Assembly (NCBI GenBank): GCA_012932295.1
Contig: JAAONU010000013.1
Coordinates: forward strand, 8,768,821 to 8,832,820
Reading direction: 5' to 3'
Source: Cyclina sinensis
Taxonomy: Eukaryota; Mollusca; Bivalvia; Venerida; Veneridae
DNA: 64,000 bases
Below the pieces are notes generated by a model that worked only from the letters and a program-made list of their open reading frames with translations, made no database searches and had not been told where the DNA came from. Each line of letters begins with the position of its first letter. Positions within the stretch are counted from its first letter, which is position 1. Shown here one piece after another: positions 51,801 through 63,300 of this stretch. The position numbers and the translations under genes are program-made.

Positions 51801-54633
51801 TAGTTTGTCTCTGATGTAAGGCAGGAATTTCTCTTCGCCGACTTTACTGTCCTTTTCGATGATTTTTGCTTGTAGTAGTTGCTTGGTAGTTAAATGTGTC
51901 GATGTCGGTCAACTGACACAAACCATGTCCCCCATAAATGTCGCTCAGTATTTCATTCTCTCAGATTTAGGGTATCCTACGTCATTTTCTATTTGGCGAT
52001 TGTTTTTTCCCTTAAGGTGTCATCGCTGCCAATTACTTAATTTGAAATTTCGATATTCGTTAAATTGTCTGATGTCCTGAAGAAACGACTGATATGCCTT
52101 TGTTGTAGAACTTTGGTGTATAAAAGTTGAAGCAAAACAAATTGAATGGTTGTTTGTTGTTCTCCGTAGAACAGACATGTCTTTAAACACAGTCGGCATA
52201 TCGTGGAAGTCACCCAGATTGTACGTTTTGTCCATTCATTTTCTATGCAGCAAAAATGCTTGATGTCGTTTATCTGTTGCTGTGTGAACAGTGTGACAAC
52301 AGGATGCTGCATACCCTTTATGTGTTTCACGCTTTGAACAAAGTCGTGCGTTTTCACCAGCACTTCAACACAAATTACTTGGTCAACTACATTCATAGTT
52401 GTGTTTTCAGTCATAATTTTGTGTTTTAAGTTCCGAAGCTGTTTTTCGTTCATTTGTTTGTTGAAATTGTTGCTTGTTTCTTGGTTTAACTCTCTTTCCA
52501 ATTCTTTCACTGACTTATTTTTCAGTTTCTGTTTGATTGTAGCTCTAATGTGTGGTTTTGTTCTGATGTGAACAGAGTTTTTAGTTTTGTTTTTTACGCC
52601 GCCATGGTATGATTTGGAAAGTTTCCAGCATATTCCATGACTGCCACATTGGTGTTGATCTCCGGCATCAAGTGTTCAGAATTTTCAATCCAGGCGTAGA
52701 GAAAGTGAGCTATGGAGTTACCAACAACAGAACTCGTATACTGGTAACAAAAAGAATATATAGTTCGCTTTCAAAAGCGCAATAAGGCAGTTTCCATGGA
52801 TGTAAGCACGTGTTGTTCACGTGACACCTTAAGGGAAAAAACAATCGCCAAATAGAAAATGACGTAGGCTTTTTGTTACCAGTATAAGAGTTCTGTTGTT
52901 GGTAACAAAAAGCCAAGGACATGTAATATACAGGGGGACTGTGAGAGCTTGGAAGCATTAAATAGTTATGTGCAAATTATTGATAAGTCGTTTAAAATGG
53001 ACCCAGTAAGGCTGTTTTAAAAGGATATTATTTGTATTTTAGTTCTTCTGATAGCCTCTTTTCGTATGCCACCTGGTCCCATTTCGTAGCGATCAAAGAA
53101 ATACGTGAGAACTTTATAAACGATTGCAATGACAACTGAAATAAAAACACTCTCTTAGTTGAAACTTTTATTAAAGCATTTCCATACAGAGAACATATTT
53201 AAACCATTTAGTTATTCATATCTCAAACATATTCAAAATTACTGGCCCTTTTTGTAAGAATCGAGCCCTTTTTGTGAAAAGGGCCTTTTTCGGTTTTCAG
53301 TCATACCGAAAAAAAAATTTTTTTTACTAAGATATATTAGTAAAAAGTTAATTTTTTTCATTTATAGAGGTTTTATGCTCAGTGCCCGCCAGTCATAATA
53401 GAATTGTTTTTTATTGTTGGCAGTATAAAAGAAAAATTTTGTTCTCTGAAAACAGTGTTTGTGAACAGCTTTATATACAATACATGAATTTGTCCTAAGA
53501 AGAATAAGAAAGAATCTTGTTCTTGGATCTGCTCTGAAATGAAAATAAATTTTAAATGTACTATATTTTCATGATATGATATTACACAGACACTTTATTG
53601 TTGATTCAGTTTGGTGGATTTAACAGACGAGAAGTTCCGAACAGAAAAATGCAAGTGCCAAATACAGAATATGGCTTGTCTCCAGTGGTATGTGTGAATT
53701 TAGTGATAACAGTAACTTTCCTTAATGGCTGTCTTCAAATTAGATTTCATCAAGAGTGTCCTCGTAAATAAAACACATAACTTATGGGCATTTTGTAACT
53801 GCTTTACTTCATTTACTGATGATTTATTATCACACTTTTTACATCAACCAATGTTTTACATAGTGTTATGCATGTCATGTAATTTATTTTTTCCATCGAA
53901 ATGTGTACAGTCATTCATTTTTCACTAAATACTAGTATATTACATTAGCATGGGTATTAGAGTGCCTGTAGGTAATAATTCAGTGGTAACTATAGGGTAC
54001 AAAATTTGTACTTGTTTCAGTTCTAGTCAGTATTATGGAGACAAAATACAGTTAAAATTCTATAATTTGTTATGAAGAAATTTTATATAGGAAAAAAACC
54101 TTATTTTTCAGTGGAAATGTAGTTGGCTATCACGTATCCATGCCTTGCCGACCATGTCTTCAGGCTCAAAACAATGGCCATTACTGGATGTTTTATAGAA
54201 GTGCAATTATTCCCTGTCCAAGACTTAATATTGAAGGTATGAACTCATTTTCTCATGAACAGAATTGGAATAAATGAAGGTTTACATATATCTTTTGTTA
54301 TAAGTGAGTCAATGTATATAGAAGCAAACATTTGATGATAATTTTCCCTTTAAGAGACACAAAATGATAAATTTAGTAGCTTTCCTAGAGGAAAGCATTT
54401 TCATTTAAGCATGCAGTTGTTTCAGGAAAACTTTTCCAGTAATTCTTAACAGGAATCTTTTTTTAAGAGTTCATGAAAAACACAGCATCAGAATTCATCA
54501 TAGCATGTTTAAATACAGGTTCCAAGCGTAACTAATATTCATTTTAGGTACAGACACAATGGTATGGGGAGACCTGTTGCAGTGTAAAGAAGACAGTATT
54601 TGTAATACATACTGGGGAGAGTGTGAACGATGA
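48626..54633 (+). CDS. FAM72A: FAM72 homologue, complete, 4 coding exons (155 aa)
   Basis: Joined exons 48626-48804, 53610-53687, 54112-54236 and 54549-1..54633 (last exon starts at 54548) give one open frame of 155 codons plus stop; human FAM72A is 149 aa. All junctions are GT-AG with matching phases (2, 2, 1). Residues seen: a CxxC at 27-30 followed by RGMK at 37-40, IELYSTD at 49-55, CKC at 74-76, CLQCGNVVGYHV at 83-94, CRPC at 98-101, NNGHYWMF at 106-113 and a C-terminal VWGDL. This order is the FAM72 signature. In mammals FAM72A is a small cell-cycle-linked protein that binds nuclear uracil-DNA glycosylase UNG2 and lowers its level; the paired cysteines suggest a zinc-bound fold (inference). 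The start is the first true ATG, in a good context (gaccATGG); the frame upstream is open only to a TTG. Intron 1 is 4.8 kb and full of transposon debris. Converges with CFAP54. Confidence 0.93.
48860..50334. mobile_element. Foldback-type DNA transposon in FAM72 intron 1
   Basis: Long inverted arms built of repeated TTTCGGTAAA / ACCGATTTGTC modules. Left outer arm 48868-48964 pairs with right outer arm about 50224-50325; left inner block about 49070-49210 pairs with 49750-49915. An 8-bp direct repeat GTCGATCA flanks the whole (48852-48859 and 50335-50342), consistent with a target-site duplication. There is no coding sequence inside, so it is non-autonomous. Confidence 0.8.
51283..52592 (-). 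pseudogene. Degenerate MULE-type transposase
   Basis: Reading - strand: a basic N-terminal part, then TLFTQQQINDIKHFCC in one frame (to about 52225), then KTYNLGDFHDMPTVFKDM and IHQSSTTKAYQSF in another frame (52235-52025), then, after a gap, NEILSDIYGG and NHVLKTATQWKMQDMPKF in further frames down to 51283. These are characteristic blocks of MULE-like transposases found in many invertebrate genomes (recognised by pattern). At least two frameshifts, an in-frame stop near 51774, and loss of the catalytic middle show it is dead. Confidence 0.65.
51976..52022. repeat. 47-bp repeat copy, inverted relative to 52822-52868
   Basis: Starts CCTACGTCATTTTC and ends AAGGTGTCA; its exact reverse complement is at 52822-52868. 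It sits exactly where the transposase loses its middle section. Confidence 0.9.
52717..52906. repeat. 190-bp hairpin with 38-bp arms
   Basis: 52717-52754 is the reverse complement of 52869-52906 with one mismatch. The arms begin GTTACCAACAAC and end ACTGGTAACAAAAAG. The right arm directly abuts the second copy of the 47-bp repeat (52822-52868). Confidence 0.9.
53610..53687 (+). CDS. FAM72A: FAM72 coding exon 2
   Basis: Acceptor ttgattcag and donor TG|GTATGT. The 78-nt exon encodes the VDLTDEKF...CKCQ...CLQ stretch. The obvious longer open frame over this place is a different, wrong frame. Confidence 0.92.
54112..54236 (+). CDS. FAM72A: FAM72 coding exon 3
   Basis: Acceptor ttatttttcag and donor GAAG|GTATGA. 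Encodes the most conserved core: CGNVVGYHV, CRPC and NNGHYWMF. Confidence 0.94.
54548..54633 (+). CDS. FAM72A: FAM72 terminal coding exon 4
   Basis: Acceptor cattttag; 86 nt ending at TGA (54631-54633). Encodes the acidic, Cys-containing C-terminus beginning GTDTMVWGDL, which corresponds to the human VLLWGNLPE region. Confidence 0.88.
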
Positions 54634-56600
54634 AAACTCCATGAAAATAATGATATAAAACACCCGAAGACACAGAGAAAGTTATAAAAAGTTTATGTAC
54701 AAATTATTTTATATTATTTTCTGTACAGTGTTTGGACATCTTATTCATGTGTTATATCCAGGGTATAGCTCATTTGGTACTAAAATACTAAAACTAAGTT
54801 GCCAAACTCTATTTTTATCAAAAACACATGTCATTTAGAAATAATTTTACCGGAAATTTTTATGAAAATATGTCAGTTTCAAACATTTTCAGAAATTTTG
54901 GTAGTCCTTGGCAGTTTTGGCAGCTGGTAATGCTAAGTTTCATTAACAGCATGATTTTCTAAGTATATGCAAATTATACACTAAAAAGCTGTAGACCCGA
55001 GTGTGCAGTTACTATCAAATATATAAGAAAAATTGCCGTAAATATTATACACCTCGGTGAAAGTAGTGATGTTAGTTCATCAGTTGCTGTAAGGGTCAGG
55101 AAGCATCAGCCATTAAGTAACGAATCCTGCAGTTAAAGCATGGCTCAGTATGCTGAGTGTATTGAAAATATAAATGAGTCCAGAAGTTCTGTACACCTCT
55201 GGTATATACAGTCAAGAATGGCATTATTGTCTGATATTTTTAATGCGAATGGTTCACTGTTTTAGTGCTAGCATAAATATAGGGCTGAATTTGACCAGTT
55301 GTTATACTGACGTATTTTAGACAGTTTGAATTGTGAATTTGTATGTTTATAACTGTGAATTATTGCAATCCATTATCTGTGATACCTTGTTATCTAGAAC
55401 TGCAGTTGTGTAGAATTTAAACTCATACCAGATCTTGAATTCACAGTCTGTGGTCTGATAGGAATTTGTTTCTTACTACAGTCAGTTTCAAAATATTTCA
55501 GCTTTTGTTTCAACCTCATCAGTATATTTGATTTGTCATACAGGAAGTCACTAACCTTAATATGGTTAACAATTATAGTACTGTTTAAACATTCTAGACG
55601 ATTATGCATGGAAGATACGAATGTATAAAATTCAGCCGAATATCTTATCATTGAAGGCTTAACATTTTGATGTTTTAAGTGTAAGTTTTATTAGACTCGC
55701 CTTTGAAATTGTCTGTTCCTGTATGAGCTTTTAGTATTGTAGAACACCATAGCTTTTGAGCTATGGTTTCATGGAACACTTGGAATTTGCATATCAGAAG
55801 ACAAATTTAAGAAATCTGTTAAAAGAATATCATAAAACATTCAGGTAAAGCTCCTTATTTTTCTATTTGGAGAGTAGAGAATGATTAACTGGGGTTTTTT
55901 TTGTCTTCCCTTTCAACTTTCATGTATTTGTCACAATGGTACTTTCAAGTTGTGTTTGTGTTCCGAATGTTCAAGATACACAACAGTGATGATAAATGCT
56001 GAAAACTGTGTTAATATTCAGAAATCCTGTATAAATAGAGAGTTGTTTCTCTTCTAAGATCTTATGTAAATGTAATTGTAACCTCCAATATAGATGCTAA
56101 TTTAATGTATGACATAATCATTCATATTATATTTTTACCCTGTTCGACTTTTTCTTATCTGAAGTAAAGTCTTCTTCTTGATACATAAATAGTAAAGAGA
56201 TTGGTAGTGTTTGTTTTCATAATGATACACAGCCTAGCCTGTTTATTATTATTTTCATTTGATCAGTGGTAAAACCTTGTCTGAGACCATTGTTATGTTT
56301 TAAATGACCAGATACAGGAGTGAATTTAGAATTGTGTGTTTGCAATAGAAGTATAATATTCTGTTATTGCTACAAGTGCTAGAGTTCAAAGTTGTTTAGT
56401 TTAGTACAGTGTAGTATAGTGTAAAGTCTATCAGTTGGTGTCTATGAAACACATTCACATGATTTCTGTGAAGTGCATTACATTTTTGTAAATTTCACTT
56501 TATGTATTAATGCTATACCAGTGCTACTCTCCCTTTGAGCAATATGTTGACTTTTATCTGTGGAACAGATTTGTTACAATAAAACAAAACAAAGTAAAGA
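54634..56600 (+). other. FAM72A: FAM72 3' UTR
   Basis: About 1.95 kb with no coding potential between the FAM72 stop and the first convincing AATAAA, at 56578-56583. The cleavage point is inferred. Confidence 0.6.
56578..56583 (+). terminator. FAM72 poly(A) signal AATAAA
   Basis: Canonical hexamer on + downstream of the FAM72 stop, followed by an A-rich and then T-rich stretch. Confidence 0.55.
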
Positions 56601-56612
56601 CATTTTTTGTTA

Positions 56613-56618
56613 TTTATT
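56613..56618 (-). terminator. CFAP54 poly(A) signal AATAAA
   Basis: AATAAA on the - strand 572 nt past the CFAP54 stop, in an A/T-rich tract. It lies 29 nt beyond the oppositely oriented FAM72 signal, so the two 3' UTRs probably touch or overlap. Confidence 0.5.
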
Positions 56619-57189
56619 TACCAAAATGTAGAATAATTTAACGCTGAAATATTTCATAAATTCAGATTTTGTACAAACAATTATCACAGATAAATTACGG
56701 ACGGTATTTTTATAATGCATCTCAGTTAATTTATAAGTCAAATGCAATTCTGAGAAAAAAAATACATTGAAAATAACAATTATGCATGTATGTTAAACAT
56801 GTATATTCCTATTCATTTTAAATGTGCTTGTTTTCTAACATGAGTAAAATGAATACCTTATGTATCATCTAATGTTAAGAATGAAAAATGTTAACAAGAA
56901 ATTCCATAACTTTATGTTTACATAATGTCACAAATATAATTACAGGGAGAATACTTCCAAATGAAGTATCAAAAGTTACACACTTGCACATTGTCAGAAT
57001 GTCCAATTAAAAAACTTACTTTAGATTTTTTTCACCTGTCAATATCACTTCAGAATTCCGATATTAAAGGAACTAATATTCTTGAAGATCTATCTTTCAA
57101 TCAATGTCTAAGAAAAAAACAAGTGATAACATCACACCTAGTACATCAATGTCAGAAAGTCAAGTCTTACAAACTTTTAGTCTGAACAG

Positions 57190-57318
57190 TTACACTGAGA
57201 ATAGTTTAAGCAACCACTGTGCTAGATCCGAGCCTTTCACTGTAGCACCAAAACTTGGGTCAAACAATGCCTCCAGCATCTTTACATTTATTCTGTTTAC
57301 ATCAAACGGTAATACTCC
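57190..57318 (-). CDS. CFAP54: CFAP54 terminal coding exon
   Basis: Acceptor tcctgtttcag; 42 codons then TAA (57192-57190). Encodes GVLPFDVNRINVKMLEALFD and ends LAQWLLKLFSV, consistent with the conserved end of the family. Confidence 0.77.
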   Translation of the reverse strand, partial: GVLPFDVNRINVKMLEALFDPSFGATVKGSDLAQWLLKLFSV

Positions 57319-60300
57319 CTGAAACAGGATACAAGTTACAATGCATTAGCAAAGAGAACATTGTCTAGTAACATGTATTTTTTTGACAAATTCTATCCAT
57401 CAAACTTGCCCCATGGAATATTTCTTACTGCAGGATTGATTCATTATAATCATGTTTTAAGATATGCCTATTTCTTCAACTACAGTAAAGGTGTTACACA
57501 TAACTATATGCCTATTTCTTCAACTACAGTAAAGGTATTACACATAACTATATGCCTATTTCTTCAACTACAGTAAAGGTGATACACATAACTATATGCC
57601 CAATCATAAACAAGTTTCAGAAGGCCAACTATTTAACATACATGTAAAAATTTGACTTCAAAATCAGAATTTATAATTACGGGCCTGACACATCACATCG
57701 GAGGATGTTCACTGTGTCTAGGGTACTTGGACTTATTTTAAAACTATTGTATGCTTCAATTATAAATGTTTTCAAAAGATGATCAAGGAGATTCGCATAA
57801 AAAGATAAATTTGGTGTGGAAAGAATCTAAAGCTTTAAGTCTGGTATAATCCTTGTGTGAGTAAAGGGCAACTGAAAATATCCATCTCTATTGCTGTAAA
57901 AATTGAGTAATCTTTGTCTAGTTAATAACTATGTGATTTAGACTGTCTCGTTTCTGCCCTCTTCCTGAATTTAGTTGGAGTAAAAACTCGGCCTTTCCTT
58001 ACAGTAAGAGCAAAAGGAGTTAGCATTACTCTGCCTCAAAGATTTTTTATTAAATCTTGACTTCCTTAAGCAAGAATCTGCAATTCATACAAAAAATTAA
58101 ATTAAAATGCTGGAACTTCTTTGCTTCTAAAACATTACCTCAGTCATGGAAGAAGAGGTGTCTGGTTCAGCTGGTGATCCTAGGATGTTTGTGATGTCAT
58201 CTATACACTGACGTAACAAATTCTGTAATTTGAAAACAGTGACCTCATGAACGATAGTTTCATTTGACTGCCTGTGCTTTGAATATACTGTATACTAAGA
58301 GAAGCTGTTACATTTGAAGTATTACCAAAATGATTTTAGTTGATTATACCACTTATTTTGGAGAAAGATAAAAGTTTCTGTAAAACGGACATGTCATTAC
58401 TTTTCTTTTAACATGCGAAAATCTTTGCAAAATCTGACTAGCTCCGTGGTGACTTGTTTTTGACCTACCAGTTACAAATATTCTATCATAATTATAACGA
58501 TGTGGATCTCTATGAATATTTTTAAGTTATAAACTGATTATGTATCATTTCACTTGCCTCTAAAGTCTCATCTTTCTGGACTTTGGGTGATAATGCTTTG
58601 ATCCTTTGAGAGCTTTTCTTGACTTTAGGGGTTGGTGAAGGGGTCACTGTTTCCTTTTTCTTGCTTGTACCACTTGGGAGATAGATTTCTGCCCTTTGCA
58701 TAAGTACTGCCAACCTGTGAACAGAAATGTTCATAAAATATTGATTTTCCATTGAAAAGAAACATGCAGGATACATTTAAAATATTTTAACTGCAAAATG
58801 TAAATTCCACATACATGTAGGTGTTTCTTCTGACCAGAAAATAAGTCTTACATTTTGAAAAATTTCAGCTCGGTATTCATGGCCACTCAAAAATACAGAA
58901 ATTTACCAGATTAAGAACTTCAGCTTTAATCTAAAGCAGATAATTCAAATCAAGTTAGGATATTAGTAAATTTTCTTATCTAAACAGCAGGATTAATTCA
59001 GTATGGCAGAAAATTTGATAAATTTAAACTCTGAATTAGAAATAAAGCAAAATCTATGTAAAGAAAACAAGTGCCTTTCACTTTAAGAAAGAAATAGCAT
59101 GGTGCTGGTCTAACTTAAATTCAGTTGTAAGGACTTCTATCACATAAGTTAGAGGCAAAGTACCGGTCATGTAGATCATTAAGCTGTGAAATTTGTATCC
59201 AAGCCATCTTTGCAGCAGTACTGGTTGCCCCTGCATTCTTCATGTTCAAGGCAAACATTAACAGTACCCTGCTCTCTGGACCAGCAGCTTCAGGTCTGGA
59301 GGGATCAACTTCTTCAAGGGAAGGCTGGTACCACTGTAGTGTGACCTCATTATCCACTGGTGATACTACAGGCTTGTCTATAGGTTTGGCTGGATCTTTT
59401 GAGCTTCCTGGAGGTACAGGTGGTTTGCCTTCAGAGAAAAATGAAAATATATCAGCAATGTGCCTAATAAGTCTAAGATCTTTACTTCTGCTCTTGTAGA
59501 ACAGCTGAATTTGTATGCTCAACTGGAATAACAACATACAAGTGCCAAATTTATAACTATGACTCTTTCTGAGAGGATATGATTTTTTTTAAAGGAAATT
59601 TTTGTTTCAAAATGACAATGTAGTCAGTCAAGTTTTGTAAATTTTCACAAAAGGAAAAAGGTATTACAGTGCAATGTTATACCAGAAATTATTGGTATCA
59701 TTATGTCAGAGATATCTTGGTCTTTTGCAGGGTAGATGCTGCTGAAAACAGTACATATTCAAACTAGAACTGTGTCCATAGGACACGGATGCCCCCACTA
59801 TGCATAAGTGCTCATAAACAAGAGCATGTATATCCTGTATGTAAGATTTTTTCTGTACATATACCTAAAATGATCTACAGGTAACCTTATGTACATGTTA
59901 AATTAAATTACAAATGTAAAATTTATATGTTCAATTATTTATATGGTATATAGTGAAAAAATCAACAAAGGGCCATAATTCAGTTAAATATGGTCACAGC
60001 AAAAATTCCTTCCTTTACTACCATCTACACATTAAAGCTGTTCATCCCTGGAAGTTAAAGCAAAATCTGCCATCCGGTTTAAGAGGAGTTGTGTTCACAA
60101 AATTTCTATATGGTATATAGTGAAAAAATCAACAAAGGACCATAATTCTGTTAAATTTTGTCGCAGCAAAAATTCCTTCCTTTACTACCATCTACACATT
60201 AAGGTTGTTCATCCCTGGAAGTTTAAGCAAAATCTGCCATCCAGTTTAAGAGGAGTTGCGTTCACAAAATTCCTATATGGTATATAGTGAAAAAATCAAC

Positions 60301-63300
60301 AAAGGGCCATAATTCTGTTAAATTTGGTCACAGCAAAAATTCCTTCCTTTACTACCATCTACACATTAAGGTTGTTCATCCCTGGAAGTTTAAGCAAAAT
60401 CTGCCACCCAGTTTAAGAGGTGTTGCATTCACAAAATTTCTACATAGTATATAGTGAAAAAATCAACAAAGGGCCATAATTCTGTTAAATTTGGTCGCAG
60501 CGAAAATTCCTTCCTTTACTACCATCTACACATTAAGGTTGTTCATCCCTGGAAGTTTAAGCAAAATCTGCCATCCGGTTTAAAAGGAGTTGCGTTCACA
60601 AGATTTCGGGACGTACGGACAGACGTACGGACGGATGGACAGACGTACGGACGGACAAGTGCAACGCTATATGCTCCCCACTTTGTGGGAGCATAAAGAC
60701 ATAATAATCCAACTTTTAATGATAGTGTATTTAATTAGGTAAATACTGTTAATCAGAAATGGCTGGGAAATTACCTTCCAAAAAGTACTTTGTGGTAAAA
60801 CCTATGAATAACTGTGAACCTTTGTACATAATACACTAACAACATATAACATATTAAGGTGACCTGTTAAGTGAGAACTAACCTGGTGCCGTTATCTCAA
60901 TATCAATCTGTATTTGTGTCTCTCCTTCAATGTCTGCAGGATGTGTCAGGTTGCTCTCGTACGACTTGGTGACAAGGTGCAGTTCAGTTGCAGGTTCTGA
61001 CGGGACAGGCAGCTGGAGGTCAGCAGGTGGGTAAACAGCACAACAATCTGCCCCATATGCTCGAAGGTTGTCACTCAGATATTTGTGCATGTTGATCAGT
61101 CGTATTGTCCATGTACCAGAAAACAGCATTGATCTAAAAGGTATCAGTAAGGTAGTTAATTTACTTCATGGCAAACATTCTTGATACTAATCAACTTCAT
61201 GATATCAATTTTGTTTCCTCAAACCAAGGATAAAATAACCATAAGCCATAACTTTTTACACTCTAGGTAGCCAGCACAATCCTTGAAGTGCCATAATCTT
61301 TTTTCTATAAAGGTTTTTATGGTAAGGAAGGAACACGATACTTCAATCTTGAAACAAAAACAATAGTTTCAAAACCAACCTGACCACATCATGATTGAGA
61401 GTTGTGTCACTCTCAGCATGACTAATGAACCCAAGGTCAAATTCTGGTCCAAGGTCACCAGCTGAGCTTGGTTTAATTTTGTCCTCAGCTTTTCCACTAG
61501 AGGCTGATATTGTAGAGGTGCTGCACAGACGCTGCAGTATGGTCTGATAACCTGAAAATTATACGTATAAATGAGCCAACAGGATGCCTGCCTTTTTGCC
61601 AGTGAGCTGAATTTATGAGTTCACAAATATTTACAACTTTTTAACAAAATTCAAGGGGTGACAGCAAATTTTTACAAACTTTTAGCATAAATCAAGGGAT
61701 GACAGCAAATATTTACAAACTTCTCGCATAATATAAGGGGTGACAGCAAATAAGGTTCTATCTCTTCTTAAATGAATAGCCAAGGAACAGTTTCTGAGTG
61801 GAAGAGGTCGTATTTCCACATTCTAAGTACAAGTACTGTTTTGATCGAGATAGCAGTCATCAAGAATGCAAAAACTTGTTTCCAAAGCGATGTGAAATGA
61901 AATAAGATTTGAAAAACAAACTGAATTCAGAATCCAACCTTTCTGCTTTTACCCCTCAAAATATTAATAGGAGTATATCATGTGATTTATTATGTTTTAT
62001 AGAAGTAACATTACCTCTGACCAAGACAGATGAATGGTTTAAAGGCTCCTCTATCTAAAATTTGTCAACTATGTTGACTGTAGTTTTTATACCCATAGCA
62101 AATTTCTCTCACTTCAAAAAGGGAGATAATTAAAAATTAGAGTTCTGATATTTCAATTTATAACCCTGTGATACATACCTAGGAACTGAATCCAGCTCAG
62201 ATCATTGGCTGCCTCTTTGGCTTTTTGTATCAATTCTTCATATGTGTCGACATGTTTGACCTCCTGAGCCTCAACCAAGGGAGCCAACTCTTCTTCTATT
62301 TCATCTACACACAATACAAAAAATAAACAATTAAACGATATAAAGTATAACATTTTTTTCTGCTGAAACTTCTAAATATCCATATGAAACATTTTCACTA
62401 CCTTGATAGTTTATTACAAGAGAACTCCTGTGTGAATGAGAGGAAATAAAGCTATAAAGCATTTGTGTGTAGGGAAATACTTTGCTCATAAAGTGGCAGA
62501 AGTAGTTGAGTAAGTACCTACTTGTTTTCATGAAGATGGAGCCAGAACTTTTTTTGAAAATTTAATATTCAAAACAGTTTTTACAGTTATGTCTTAAGTT
62601 CTGGTTTTTTTGTGCTTTCTGTGGACCATATAAAAGGCCTTAAAACTAAGTGCCACTACGATTTCATTTCAGTTCATTTTCTGAAGCTGTTTGTACAATT
62701 AATACAATTTCTCATATACAGTCATTCCTCGGTGGCTTGAACTTGCTTCGCTCTAAATCCTCGATGATTTGAATTCAAAGGTCAGTCCCAATTTTTCTCC
62801 TTATATTTTTATAATGAAATAGTGCACATGGCTCAAAGTCACAATGCTTAAATTATTCTAAGGCTCGAGATGTTTTATTGTCTAAACGTGTTAATTTACA
62901 CCTTGCATTGTCCTCAAGGGTGGAACTCCTAACTGGGGTGTGAATTGTTTCACCAATTTGTCATATCTGTGAAATGGCATGTTTGATCTGATAATCAATT
63001 TTCAGCTTAATTGCACTAATTTAGATCTTTTTTACTTTAAATCTATTGAAATCAGTAAAATAAGCTAATTTTTAAACGGTTTTAATTGAAATGACATAAT
63101 TCAGGCCGATCTAATCGTTTGAAAGAATAAATAGTTCCTAAGCAATTTACGACTCAACAGTGTACCATCATGAGTCACGTGAAAGAAATTCACTGCAACT
63201 TACACAAAAAGACCATTTACAAAATGTTCATCAGGCAAAAATCGCAGAAAAGGTATGTATTGTTGTGACAATAAAGCATAACAATATTTTTGGGTACACT

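Noticed and set aside
59121..59163. Apparent C-terminus YFASNLCDRSPYN of the CFAP54 exon
   Set aside because: Read-through of a splice donor; splicing at 59164 joins family-like sequence in phase.
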